Shown: positions 8,008-16,479 of the stretch, one piece after another
How the letters are laid out: every line of letters starts with the position of its first letter
How positions within the stretch are numbered: the stretch's first letter is position 1
Assembly: GCF_023806625.1 (NCBI RefSeq)
Contig: NZ_JAMTDX010000093.1
Coordinates: 1 to 64,000 of the forward strand
Origin: Accumulibacter sp.
GTDB lineage: Bacteria > Pseudomonadota > Gammaproteobacteria > Burkholderiales > Rhodocyclaceae
DNA length: 64,000 nucleotides
Reading direction: 5' to 3'
The notes under the pieces: generated by a model
What the model was told of the DNA's origin: nothing
Database searches by the model: none
What the model saw: only the letters and a program-made list of their open reading frames with translations
Translations under genes and position numbers: made by a program

Positions 8008-9705
8008 ATGAGCGGAATCGCCTGGAAGGTCCGTGCTGCGGTGCTCGTGCAGGGACTCGCCGCGCTGCTCGCGGCACTCGTGGTCAGCGGCCGCTTGGCG
8101 ACCGGCGCGTATGCCTGGCCAGTGGCGGCGCTGCTGATCGCAGTCGTCGCGCTGTCGGTCGACGTCTTCTTCGAGACCACGCTGGTCAGCCGGCTGAAGC
8201 GGCTTCGCGAGACGATCGGCAGCATGTATGCCGACGGCGATCTGACTCGCCGGGCGGTGGCCGAGGGAAAGGACGAGATCGCCGAGGTGGCCGGCGAGTT
8301 CAACCGGCTGATCGGCAGTTTTGCAACGATCGTCGGCAAGGTGCTGTTCAATTCGCTCGAGGTCGGCACGGCGTCGAAGGAACTGATCAGCGAGGCCAAC
8401 CGCGTCGTCTCGGGTTCGAACCAGCAACGCGACGCGGCGCTGGCCACCGCCGGCGAGATGGGCGAACTGACCGAGAACATGGCCCGGGTGAGCAGCAACG
8501 CGAGTGAGACGGCGTCGATTTCCGAGGCAGCGAACGCTCTGTCGGCCGAAGGGATGGGCATCGTCGGCAGCGCCTCTGCGGAGATGGAACAGATCGCCGC
8601 TTCGGTGACTCAATCGGCGCGCGTCGTGGTCGCTCTCGGCGATCGCTCGCGGGCGATCAGCGGCATCGTGCAGACGATTCGCGAGATCGCCGACCAGACC
8701 AACCTGCTGGCGCTCAACGCGGCGATCGAGGCGGCTCGAGCCGGTGACCAGGGACGCGGCTTCGCGGTCGTCGCCGACGAGGTGCGCAAACTCGCCGAGC
8801 GGACCTCCCAGGCGACCGGCGAGATCAGCCAGATGATCGCGGCGATTCAGGAAGAGACGCAGAGCGCGATCGCCAGCATCGAGGCGGGCAGCGGGCAGGC
8901 GCGCAAGGGCGCAGAGCTGGCCCGACAGGCCGCCGAGTCGCTCGAACGGATCAACCGCGGCGCCCGCGGGACGATGGAAAAGGTCGATGCGATCGCCGCT
9001 GCGGTCGCTCAGCAGACGCGCACCGGTCAGAACATCGCCGAGCACGTCAGCCGGATCAGGGAGATGGCCGAGGCGAACAACGCGATCGCCGCCGAGGCGC
9101 TGCTCGCCGCCGACCACGTCGAGTGCCTGGCCGAGAATCTCAACGAGGTCGGCAACGTCTTCCGTCTCGGTCGGGCCGGCGAAGAAGCGGTGGCGACCCA
9201 TGCGCGCATGCCGGCGATCATCCGTCAGGCGGCGCAGACGGTCGGCGAACTCTTCGAGAAGGCGATCGCCGCCGGCCGGATCGCCGGCGACGACCTGTTC
9301 GACGACCGCTACCAGCCGATCCCGAATACACGCCCGCAGAAGTTCAGGACCCGTTTCGACGAGTTCACAGACCGGAGCGTCGGGCCGTTGCAGGAGAATC
9401 TGCTCGAGCAGCACCGCTGGCTCATCTACGCGGTCTGCGTCGACCGCAACGGCTACGCGCCGACGCACAACCGCAAGTTCTCGCAGCCGCTGACCGGTGA
9501 CGAGAAGGTCGATTTCGTGAACAACCGGACGAAACGGATCTTCGACGATCCGGTCGGCAAGCGTTGCGCCAGCCACGAGCAGCCCTTCCTGCTGCAGACC
9601 TACCGTCGTGACACGGGCGAGGTGCTGCACGACATCTCGGCGCCGATCTACGTCAATGGCCGGCACTGGGGAGGTTTCCGGATCGGCTACCGGACGGAGT
9701 CATGA
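8008..9705 (+). CDS. Methyl-accepting chemotaxis protein with C-terminal sensor-like domain
   Basis: This 565-residue chemoreceptor has two membrane helices near the N-terminus (about 10-28 and 35-53) with almost no periplasmic loop. A HAMP-like linker follows (about 55-105), then the signalling coiled coil with the hairpin tip EIADQTNLLALNAAIEAARAG (about 225-245). About 160 residues after the coiled coil form a separate domain ([34 protein letters not shown], ending ISAPIYVNGRHWGGFRIGY). This is the kind of Cache-like domain found on the C-terminus of some cytoplasm-sensing receptors. Ligand input is therefore probably intracellular. ATG 8008 follows GAAGG. It precedes two cheV genes, so it may feed a CheV-coupled array. 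Confidence 0.9.
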   Translation: MSGIAWKVRAAVLVQGLAALLAALVVSGRLATGAYAWPVAALLIAVVALSVDVFFETTLVSRLKRLRETIGSMYADGDLTRRAVAEGKDEIAEVAGEFNRLIGSFATIVGKVLFNSLEVGTASKELISEANRVVSGSNQQRDAALATAGEMGELTENMARVSSNASETASISEAANALSAEGMGIVGSASAEMEQIAASVTQSARVVVALGDRSRAISGIVQTIREIADQTNLLALNAAIEAARAGDQGRGFAVVADEVRKLAERTSQATGEISQMIAAIQEETQSAIASIEAGSGQARKGAELARQAAESLERINRGARGTMEKVDAIAAAVAQQTRTGQNIAEHVSRIREMAEANNAIAAEALLAADHVECLAENLNEVGNVFRLGRAGEEAVATHARMPAIIRQAAQTVGELFEKAIAAGRIAGDDLFDDRYQPIPNTRPQKFRTRFDEFTDRSVGPLQENLLEQHRWLIYAVCVDRNGYAPTHNRKFSQPLTGDEKVDFVNNRTKRIFDDPVGKRCASHEQPFLLQTYRRDTGEVLHDISAPIYVNGRHWGGFRIGYRTES

Positions 9706-9813
9706 TCGGGCCGGCGTGCCTGGATGCGCTGGCGCGAGACCGGACACGCTACGCCGGATCGACGATCTCCAGGGAGGTGGGCTCTGCCCCGTTCTGCGAG
9801 GAAGAAGAGTGAC

Positions 9814-10782
9814 ATGTCGGATCTGCTGAAAGACGTCGATGCGCGAACCCGGCTCGCCGGGACCAACAAGCTCGAGATTCTCCTTTTCTCGCTGGGCACC
9901 GATTCGCGGACCGGAAGACGCGAGACCTTCGGGATTAACGTCTTCAAGGTTCGCGAAGTCATGCGCACGCCGGCGATCACCGCCGCGCCGGAGATGCCCG
10001 ACTGCGTCGAGGGAATGGTCAGCCTTCGCGGCATGCTCGTTCCGGTCGTCGATCTCGCCCGCTATGCGCGGGTGGCGGCGACCACGCCGCGCTCGATCAT
10101 GATCGTCACCGAGTACGCCGGCCACACACAGGGCTTCCTCGTCGAGGCGGTGGACACGATTCTGCGCCTCGACTGGAGCCAGATGCGTGTTCCGCCGATG
10201 ATGCTCCAGGCCGAGCTCGGTGGGCTGGTGACCGCGGTCACCGAGCTGGCGGACGGCAGGCTGGTGATGATCATGGACGTCGAAAAGATCCTCTCGGAGA
10301 CGACGGCCTACGATGACGAGATCGTTTATCGTAATATCAAGCCCCTGGACAACCCGGAACTGACGGTCGTCTTCGCCGACGACTCGGCCGTCGCGCGCCG
10401 GCAGATCCAGCGAACGCTCGAAGCGATGGGGGTCCGGTACCTGGCCGCGGTCAATGGTCTCGAGGCCTGGGATGAACTCCAGAGAGTTGCGGCCTATGCG
10501 CAGACTTCAGGCCGCCGGATCAGCGAACTGGTCAGTCTGGTGCTCACGGACATCGAGATGCCCGAAATGGACGGCTACATGTTGACCAGGAGGATCAAGT
10601 CCGATCCGCGCTTCGCCGGCGTTCCGGTGGTCATGCACTCGTCGCTCTCGGGCATGTCCAATCAGCAGCTCGGCAGGTCGGTCGGCGTCGACGAGTATGT
10701 GCCGAAGTTCGAGCCGCAGCGTCTGTCGGAGACGCTGGCGCGCCGGCTGCAGGGGTCGGTCGCGGCGTTGCCGGCGAGTTGA
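9814..10782 (+). CDS. cheV: CheV chemotaxis coupling protein, copy 1
   Basis: CheV couples receptors to CheA and is itself a phosphorylation target. This 322-residue protein has an N-terminal CheW-like domain (about 20-170; ETFGINVFKVREVMRTPAI, GMVSLRGMLVPVVDL). A C-terminal receiver domain follows (about 185-310) with the acidic pair FADDSAVARR, phosphoacceptor Asp in LVLTDIEMPEMDG and conserved Lys in EYVPKFEP. ATG 9814 is used because upstream in-frame sequence is low-complexity and lies over a purine-rich ribosome site. It is followed 26 bases later by a second cheV, and the two share near-identical receiver segments. Confidence 0.95.
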   Translation: MSDLLKDVDARTRLAGTNKLEILLFSLGTDSRTGRRETFGINVFKVREVMRTPAITAAPEMPDCVEGMVSLRGMLVPVVDLARYARVAATTPRSIMIVTEYAGHTQGFLVEAVDTILRLDWSQMRVPPMMLQAELGGLVTAVTELADGRLVMIMDVEKILSETTAYDDEIVYRNIKPLDNPELTVVFADDSAVARRQIQRTLEAMGVRYLAAVNGLEAWDELQRVAAYAQTSGRRISELVSLVLTDIEMPEMDGYMLTRRIKSDPRFAGVPVVMHSSLSGMSNQQLGRSVGVDEYVPKFEPQRLSETLARRLQGSVAALPAS

Positions 10783-10808
10783 GCGGACGATCGGGCGGGA
10801 GCGGGGCG

Positions 10809-11747
10809 ATGGATCTGGCGCAAAGGGAGAGCGTTCTCGAAGGGGTCGACGCACGGACGCAGCTGGCCGGGTCCAACCGGATGGAGATCCTGCTCTTCTC
10901 GCTGGGCACTCGCGAGACTTTCGGGATCAACGTCTTCAAGGTGCGCGAGGTCGGGCGCACGCCGCACATCACGCGGACGCCGAACATGCCGCGCGGGGTC
11001 GAGGGGCTGATCTCGCTGCGTGGCAACGTGATCCCCGTCCTGTCGCTGATCACCTTCCTCGGCTACCGGCAGCAACCGGAAGGTTACGGGCGGACGATGA
11101 TGGTGGCCGAGTACTCGAAGCGCACGCTCGGCTTTCTTGTCCATGAAGTCGACCGGATCGTGCGCGTGGACTGGGAGAAGGTGCGCGCGCCCGAAAACGT
11201 GTTGTCGTCGAACCATGGGCTGATTACCGCGGTCACCCAGCTCGACGACGGCAAGCTGGTGTCGATCCTCGACGTCGAACAGATCCTTGCCAACGCCTTT
11301 GGCGAGGCGGTGATCGTCGACATCGAGCCGGTCAAGGCCGAGCGCGAGGTGAATGTCTTCTTCGTCGATGACTCGCTGGTCGCGCGCCGGAAGATCGGCG
11401 AGGTGCTCGACCGGCTCGGGGTTCGCCACAAGCATGCGACGAACGGCGCCGAGGCGTGGACCAGGCTGCAGGGGATTGCGGCGCATGCGGCGCAGACCGG
11501 CCGGGATCTGCGTGACGAGATCGGGCTCATCCTGGTCGACGCCGAGATGCCCGAGATGGACGGCTACGTGCTGACCAGGCACGTCAAGGGCGACGCCCGA
11601 TTCGGAGGAATCCCGGTGGTCATGCACTCCTCCCTGTCGTCGCAGGCCAACCATGCGATGGGCAAGGCGGTCGGGGTCGATGCCTACGTGGCCAAGTTCG
11701 ATGCCGGGGTGCTCGCCGACACGCTGCGTCCGCTGCTCGAGCGCTGA
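10809..11747 (+). CDS. cheV: CheV chemotaxis coupling protein, copy 2
   Basis: This second CheV (312 residues) has the same CheW-receiver layout as its upstream neighbour. It starts RMEILLFSLGTRETFGINVFK. The receiver has FVDDSLVARR, phosphoacceptor Asp in LILVDAEMPEMDG and Lys in AYVAKFDA. The two copies agree most at the receiver surface (EMPEMDGY, PVVMHSSLS), consistent with a tandem duplication. They differ enough elsewhere that they may serve different receptor sets. ATG 10809 follows a GGGAGCGGGG ribosome site; an upstream TTG overlapping copy 1 is less likely. Receiver residues needed for phosphorylation are intact in both copies. Confidence 0.95.
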   Translation: MDLAQRESVLEGVDARTQLAGSNRMEILLFSLGTRETFGINVFKVREVGRTPHITRTPNMPRGVEGLISLRGNVIPVLSLITFLGYRQQPEGYGRTMMVAEYSKRTLGFLVHEVDRIVRVDWEKVRAPENVLSSNHGLITAVTQLDDGKLVSILDVEQILANAFGEAVIVDIEPVKAEREVNVFFVDDSLVARRKIGEVLDRLGVRHKHATNGAEAWTRLQGIAAHAAQTGRDLRDEIGLILVDAEMPEMDGYVLTRHVKGDARFGGIPVVMHSSLSSQANHAMGKAVGVDAYVAKFDAGVLADTLRPLLER

Positions 11748-11916
11748 GACGTCGCCAGGCAATCGTCGCGAGCAGGCCGGGATCGCGGGGTCGGGGGGCG
11801 AATGACGGAACGTCTCCGATCGATGGGTGAGCCGTGCGCGAGTCGGCCACACGCTGGTCGCGCAGCGGGTTCATTGACCGCCTGCGGGGAAAAGGGAAGG
11901 CACACAGGAGCAACGA

Positions 11917-12306
11917 ATGGCTGATCCGAAGATGCGGATTCTGGTGGTGGACGATTTTTCGACGATGCGCAGGATCGTCCGGAATCTCCTCAAGGAGCTG
12001 GGTTACGCGAACGTCGACGAGGCCGAGGACGGCGCGGTCGCCCTGCAGAAGCTGCAGGGCGGGGGGATCGACTTCGTGGTCACCGACTGGAACATGCCGA
12101 ACCTGGATGGCCTGCAGCTGCTCCAGGCGATTCGCAGTTCGCCGGCGCTCAAGCATCTGCCGGTGCTGATGATCACCGCCGAGGCCAAGAAGGAGAACAT
12201 CATCGCGGCGGCGCAGGCCGGAGCCAGCGGCTACATCGTCAAGCCGTTCACCGCCGCCACGCTCGCCGAGAAGCTGCAGAAGATATTCGAACGGATGGGT
12301 GGCTGA
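11917..12306 (+). CDS. cheY: CheY chemotaxis response regulator
   Basis: This is a 129-residue single-domain receiver. When phosphorylated by CheA it binds FliM/FliN at the motor switch. The active site is complete: acidic pair Asp12/Asp13 in [10 protein letters not shown], phosphoacceptor Asp57 in [12 protein letters not shown], Thr88 in [11 protein letters not shown] and Lys109 in YIVKPF. The 169 bases before it hold no clear promoter, but GGAG lies ahead of the ATG. It is one base from cheZ and in the order cheY-cheZ-cheA. Confidence 0.97.
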   Translation: MADPKMRILVVDDFSTMRRIVRNLLKELGYANVDEAEDGAVALQKLQGGGIDFVVTDWNMPNLDGLQLLQAIRSSPALKHLPVLMITAEAKKENIIAAAQAGASGYIVKPFTAATLAEKLQKIFERMGG

Positions 12307-12307
12307 G

Positions 12308-13210
12308 ATGAGCGAGGCGAACATGTCCGGCGACAGCAAGGAACTCGAAGATCTGTTCGACAGCATCGCTGCCCAGGTCGCAGGCGGCCACGCCGCAAGC
12401 GCCGTGGCCGGCGCGGAAACTGCGCAGCCGGATGCGCGCCCCCGGCCGTCGTCGCGGCCGTTCGACGAAGCGATCGACGAGAGCGCCGATAGCGACGCGC
12501 TGCAGGCGCTGTTCGATTCGGTCTCTGCCGCCGCCGACGCGTCGCGCGCGGCGGCAGACCACCCGGCAGGAGCAGAGCCGCCAGCCGGTGAGCAATGGGA
12601 TGGACAGGATCGGGTGTTCCGGCGCGTCGGCCAGATGGCCCGCCAGCTCCACGACACGCTCGGCCAGCTGGGTTACCACGAGCTGCTCGAGAGCACGGTG
12701 GCGGCGATCCCCGACACCCGCGACCGGTTGAACTACGTCGCCAGCCTGACCGAACAGGCGGCGTGCCGCGTCCTCAACGCCGCGGACATCGCCAGTCCCC
12801 TGCTCGACGAGCTCGAAGCGGCGTCGGCGGCGCTGGCTGTGCGTTGGGACGCGCTCTTCGCCAACCAGATCGGCGTCGAAGAGTTCAGACGGCTGGCCGA
12901 GGAGACTCGGGCCTATCTCAAGCAGGGTCTGCCCGCGAAGACCAGCGCGACCAAGGCGCAGTTGCTCGAGATCGTCATGGCGCAGGACTTCCAGGACCTG
13001 ACCGGCCAGGTGATCAAGAAGATCATCCAGGTCGCGCAGGACCTCGAGGCGCAGCTGATGGGCGTGCTCATCGAAACACTGCCCGGCGAGCGCAGGACGG
13101 ATTCGCTGATCAGTCTGCTCAACGGGCCGGTGATCAACGCCGAAGGGCGTAACGACGTCGTCGCCACGCAGCAGCAGGTCGACGAGCTTCTCGGCAGCCT
13201 GGGTTTCTAG
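12308..13210 (+). CDS. cheZ: CheZ, CheY-P phosphatase
   Basis: CheZ removes phosphate from CheY. The 300-residue product has an acidic, low-complexity N-terminal segment (about 1-100). A long helical hairpin follows with the catalytic region AQDFQDLTGQVIKKI (about residues 223-237), holding the Asp and Gln that place the attacking water. A short C-terminal tail ending QVDELLGSLGF would be the CheY-binding peptide. ATG 12308 is the first after the cheY stop. A GTG at 12299 and an ATG at 12323, the latter with AGCGAGG ahead, are alternatives. The N-terminal extension is long compared with enteric CheZ (about 214 residues). Confidence 0.93.
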   Translation: MSEANMSGDSKELEDLFDSIAAQVAGGHAASAVAGAETAQPDARPRPSSRPFDEAIDESADSDALQALFDSVSAAADASRAAADHPAGAEPPAGEQWDGQDRVFRRVGQMARQLHDTLGQLGYHELLESTVAAIPDTRDRLNYVASLTEQAACRVLNAADIASPLLDELEAASAALAVRWDALFANQIGVEEFRRLAEETRAYLKQGLPAKTSATKAQLLEIVMAQDFQDLTGQVIKKIIQVAQDLEAQLMGVLIETLPGERRTDSLISLLNGPVINAEGRNDVVATQQQVDELLGSLGF

Positions 13211-13220
13211 GAGACGCGCG

Positions 13221-15161
13221 ATGAGCGACTTTCCCGGGATGGAGGACCTGCTCCAGGATTTCCTTCAGGAGGCTGGCGACCTCCTGTCGGACGTCGACAA
13301 CAAGCTCGTCGACCTCGAGAGGAGCCCGGCCGATCGGCGACTGCTCAACGACATCTTTCGCGGCTTCCATACGATCAAGGGGGGCGCCGGCTTCCTCGAC
13401 GCGCGCGAACTCGTCGCGCTCTGCCACCTGACCGAGAACGTCTTCGACCGGCTGAGGAACGTCGAGATGACCCTGACTCCGGCGCTGATGGATACCATCC
13501 TCGCCGCAACCCAGGGCATCCGCAGCATGTTCGCCGAAATCGGGCAGCAACGGCAGCCGGCTCCGGCGGCCGCCGATCTGATGGCCGCGCTGCGTTCGGC
13601 GTTGGCCGGCGGCGACGCCGCCCAGCCGGTGGCCGCTGTCCCGACGGTTGGTGCGGCAGCAAAGGCCGCGCAGTCCGGTGCGGGGCCGGCGCCCCTGGCG
13701 CCAGAGAGCGGGCCGGACTGGCAGGCGTTGCACCAGGCGCTGACCGGCCGGACGTCCGAGCCTCCGGCGCGAGCGGCGCCGGAGCAGGCCCCTGTGGCGC
13801 CGGTCGCAGCGCCGGTCGCTGCCGATCCTGGCCAGCTGCAGCCGCATTTCCCGCCCGAAGGACGGCGCGCTTCCGACCGGCCCGGCGCGGCGATGAGCGG
13901 CGTTCCGGCGGGCCGACGTGCCGACGAGAGGGCGGCCGCGCGCGAGACGACGATACGCGTCGACACCGCCCGCCTCGATCAGGTGCTCAACCTGTCCGGT
14001 GAAATCGGGCTGACCAAGAACCGGCTGACCAGCCTGCGCGCAGAGATCATCGCCGGCCGAACCGACAGCGAGACGCTTCAGGCGCTCGATCAGGCGGTCA
14101 GCCAACTGGATCTGCTGGTTTCCGACCTGCAGAATTCGGTGATGAAGACGCGCATGCAGCCGATCGGGCGCCTCTTCCAGAAGTATCCGAGGATTGCCCG
14201 CGATCTCGCCAGGCAGCTCGGCAAGGACGTCGAACTGGCGCTCGTCGGCGAGGAGACCGAAGTCGACAAGACGATGATCGAGGACCTCGCCGATCCGCTG
14301 ATCCACCTGATCCGCAACGCCGTCGACCATGGCGTCGAGTCACCGGACGAGCGCCGCGCGGCGGGCAAGCCGGCGAAGAGCGTCGTCCGCCTCGAAGCGC
14401 GCCAGGAAGGTGACCACATCGTGCTGATGATCGCCGATGACGGGCGCGGCATAAGTCCCGAACGGATCCGCGCCAAGGCGGTCGAGAAGAAGATCATCAG
14501 CGAGGAAGAGGCGAACACGCTCGACGAGCGGCAGAGCCTGAACCTGATCTTCCTGCCCGGCTTCTCGACGATGTCGCAGGCTTCGTCGATCTCGGGCCGG
14601 GGCGTCGGCATGGACGTCGTCAAGACGAACATCCAGAAGCTCAACGGGTCGATCGAGATTCGCTCGGATCTTGGCAAGGGCTCGGTCTTCGTCATCTCGC
14701 TGCCGCTGACCCTGGCGATTCTGCCCGTCCTGCTCGTCGTTCTGGGCGATCAGCCGTTCGCGCTGCCACTGTCGATGGTCCGCGAGATTCTGCCGATCGA
14801 CCAGTCGAAGATGCAGGAAGTCGGCGGCCGGGACACTCTCGTCGTCCGCGGCGAGATCCTGCCGGTGATCGCGCTCGCACATCTGCTCGGCTGGCCGCAG
14901 GCGCGGGAACCCGAGTACGGGGTGCTGATGCAGACCGCCGAGCGCAGCTTCATCCTCGCGGTCGACAACTTCGCCGGTCGCGACGACGCGGTGATCAAGG
15001 CGCTCGACGACTTCCGTCCGCGCGGCGTCGCCGGAGTGACGACGCTCTCGAACGGCCAGATCGTACTCATCCTCGACATGAAGGAACTTCTCGCCGACCT
15101 GGCGACGCACGCCGATCGCGAACAGCGCAGCACTCAGCCGAGGGTCGAACTGTTCGCCTAG
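13221..15161 (+). CDS. cheA: CheA chemotaxis histidine kinase
   Basis: CheA passes receptor signals to CheY and the CheV receivers. The 646-residue protein has an HPt domain with phospho-His50 in FHTIKGGAGF. A roughly 110-residue Ala/Pro-rich linker (about 120-235) follows. Then come the dimerisation domain (TIRVDTARLDQVLNLSGEI), the ATP-binding domain (N box HLIRNAVDHGVE, G1 MIADDGRGI, G2 GRGVGMDVV) and a CheW-like regulatory domain at the C-terminus. I see no P2 (CheY-docking) fold in the linker. It lies ten bases after cheZ and ends the chemotaxis block; a terminator follows. Confidence 0.96.
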   Translation: MSDFPGMEDLLQDFLQEAGDLLSDVDNKLVDLERSPADRRLLNDIFRGFHTIKGGAGFLDARELVALCHLTENVFDRLRNVEMTLTPALMDTILAATQGIRSMFAEIGQQRQPAPAAADLMAALRSALAGGDAAQPVAAVPTVGAAAKAAQSGAGPAPLAPESGPDWQALHQALTGRTSEPPARAAPEQAPVAPVAAPVAADPGQLQPHFPPEGRRASDRPGAAMSGVPAGRRADERAAARETTIRVDTARLDQVLNLSGEIGLTKNRLTSLRAEIIAGRTDSETLQALDQAVSQLDLLVSDLQNSVMKTRMQPIGRLFQKYPRIARDLARQLGKDVELALVGEETEVDKTMIEDLADPLIHLIRNAVDHGVESPDERRAAGKPAKSVVRLEARQEGDHIVLMIADDGRGISPERIRAKAVEKKIISEEEANTLDERQSLNLIFLPGFSTMSQASSISGRGVGMDVVKTNIQKLNGSIEIRSDLGKGSVFVISLPLTLAILPVLLVVLGDQPFALPLSMVREILPIDQSKMQEVGGRDTLVVRGEILPVIALAHLLGWPQAREPEYGVLMQTAERSFILAVDNFAGRDDAVIKALDDFRPRGVAGVTTLSNGQIVLILDMKELLADLATHADREQRSTQPRVELFA

Positions 15162-15189
15162 CCTCGCCGAGTCGCTCGTGCCGAACTGA

Positions 15190-15214
15190 CGGGGGCTGCG
15201 GCCCCCGCTTTCGT
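15190..15214 (+). terminator. Rho-independent terminator after cheA
   Basis: A perfect 7-bp stem, CGGGGGC (15190-15196) with GCCCCCG (15201-15207), closes a TGCG loop and is followed by the T-rich CTTTCGTT. It sits 28 bases after the cheA stop, so it likely ends the cheV-cheA transcript. Confidence 0.75.
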
Positions 15215-15284
15215 TCACCCGTCTGCAGCAAATGTTGTGCCCGTGCAACTGTTCGAGAACGGATCTAAATAAACGCCGATACTG

Positions 15285-15313
15285 CTTTATTTTAACGAAG
15301 AAATTTTTATAAT
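15285..15313 (+). promoter_or_regulatory. Possible promoter of the flhB operon
   Basis: This is the most AT-rich stretch near the flagellar genes. A perfect TATAAT lies at 15308-15313, 26 bases before flhB. The hexamer 17 bases upstream is CTTTAT, a poor -35 match, so an activator may be needed. The start of the flhB-flhA-flhF-flhG-fliA block after a terminator makes a promoter here likely on position alone. Confidence 0.4.
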
Positions 15314-15339
15314 AGCCTGGACTTGACCGGAACCTGGAC

Positions 15340-16479
15340 ATGGCCGAGGAAAGCGATCTCGAACGAACCGAAGCGGCGTCGGCCAGACGCCTCGAACAGG
15401 CACGCGAACAGGGCCAGGTGCCGCGTTCGCGCGAGGTCGGCGCGTTTCTCGTGCTGATCACTGGCGCGGGCGTCTGTGCGCTGCTCGGACCGTCGATCGT
15501 CGAGCGGCTCTCGGCGCTCTTCCGGCGGGCCTTGATCGTCGATTCACGCCTGGCCGGCGAACCATCGCTGATCGTCGTTCGCCTCTTCGAGGTGGCCGTC
15601 GAGTCGTTGTTCATCTTCGCGCCGCTGCTCGCCGCCCTGCTGGCTGCCGCGCTCCTCTCGCCCTTTCTGGTCGGGAGCTGGAATTTTTCGCCGGCGGCAC
15701 TGGCTGCCGACCTCGGTCGTCTGGACCCGCTGAAGGGGCTGGCGCGCCTCTTCTCGTGGACGGCCCTGGCTGAACTGGTCAAGGCGGTGGCCAAGGCCGT
15801 GCTGCTTGGTGGCGTCGCCGCCTGGGTCCTGTGGACCGAGCGCGGCGATCTGCTGGCCATGTTCGGGCAGTCCGTCGCGGCAGGCCTGGCAAACTCGGGG
15901 CAACTGCTGAGCGTCACCTTTCTGATCATCGTCTCGGCGATGCTGCTGATCGTCGCGGTCGATGTGCCGTTCCAGATCTGGCAGTACCACGAGCAGCTGA
16001 AGATGAGTCGCCAGGAGGTCAGGCAGGAGAGCAGGGAACTCGAAGGCAACCCCGAGATCAAGGGACGCATCCGTCAACTGCAGCGAGAGGCGGCGCGCAG
16101 GCGGATGATGGCCGCGGTGCCGTCGGCCGACGTCGTGGTGACCAACCCGGGCCACTATGCAGTCGCCCTGGCCTATCGCAGCGGGATGGCGGCGCCGCGA
16201 GTGCTGGCCAAGGGGATCGGCGAAATCGCCCTGCGCATCCGCCAACTGGCCGCCGACCACGGTGTTCCGCTGGTCGAGGCGCCGGCGCTCGCCCGGGCCC
16301 TCTACCGGCACGTCGAACTCGACGAGGACATTCCTTCGGTGCTCTACGCGGCGGTCGCCGAGGTGCTCGCGTACATCTACCAGCTGAGCCGCTGGCGCGA
16401 GACCGGCGTCGGCCAGCCGGTTGCGCCAGGCGCGATCACTGTTCCCGACGGGCTCGATCCGGAGGCGGCCAATGGCTAG
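15340..16479 (+). CDS. flhB: FlhB, flagellar export gate and substrate-switch protein
   Basis: FlhB is an inner-membrane export gate component whose cytoplasmic domain switches export from rod/hook to filament substrates. The 379-residue protein has four membrane helices (about 30-215), then the charged linker EVRQESRELEGNPEIKGRI and a C-terminal domain. The self-cleavage site reads Asn269-Pro270-Gly271-His272 (NPGH) where the family usually has NPTH; Asn and Pro, which flank the cut, are kept. The stop overlaps flhA by eight bases. Other family motifs are intact. Confidence 0.96.
   Translation: MAEESDLERTEAASARRLEQAREQGQVPRSREVGAFLVLITGAGVCALLGPSIVERLSALFRRALIVDSRLAGEPSLIVVRLFEVAVESLFIFAPLLAALLAAALLSPFLVGSWNFSPAALAADLGRLDPLKGLARLFSWTALAELVKAVAKAVLLGGVAAWVLWTERGDLLAMFGQSVAAGLANSGQLLSVTFLIIVSAMLLIVAVDVPFQIWQYHEQLKMSRQEVRQESRELEGNPEIKGRIRQLQREAARRRMMAAVPSADVVVTNPGHYAVALAYRSGMAAPRVLAKGIGEIALRIRQLAADHGVPLVEAPALARALYRHVELDEDIPSVLYAAVAEVLAYIYQLSRWRETGVGQPVAPGAITVPDGLDPEAANG

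Noticed and set aside
15275-15282. GCCGATAC as a sigma-28 -10 box before flhB
   Set aside because: The expected -35 position reads AGAA instead of TAAA, and flhB is normally an early or middle gene.
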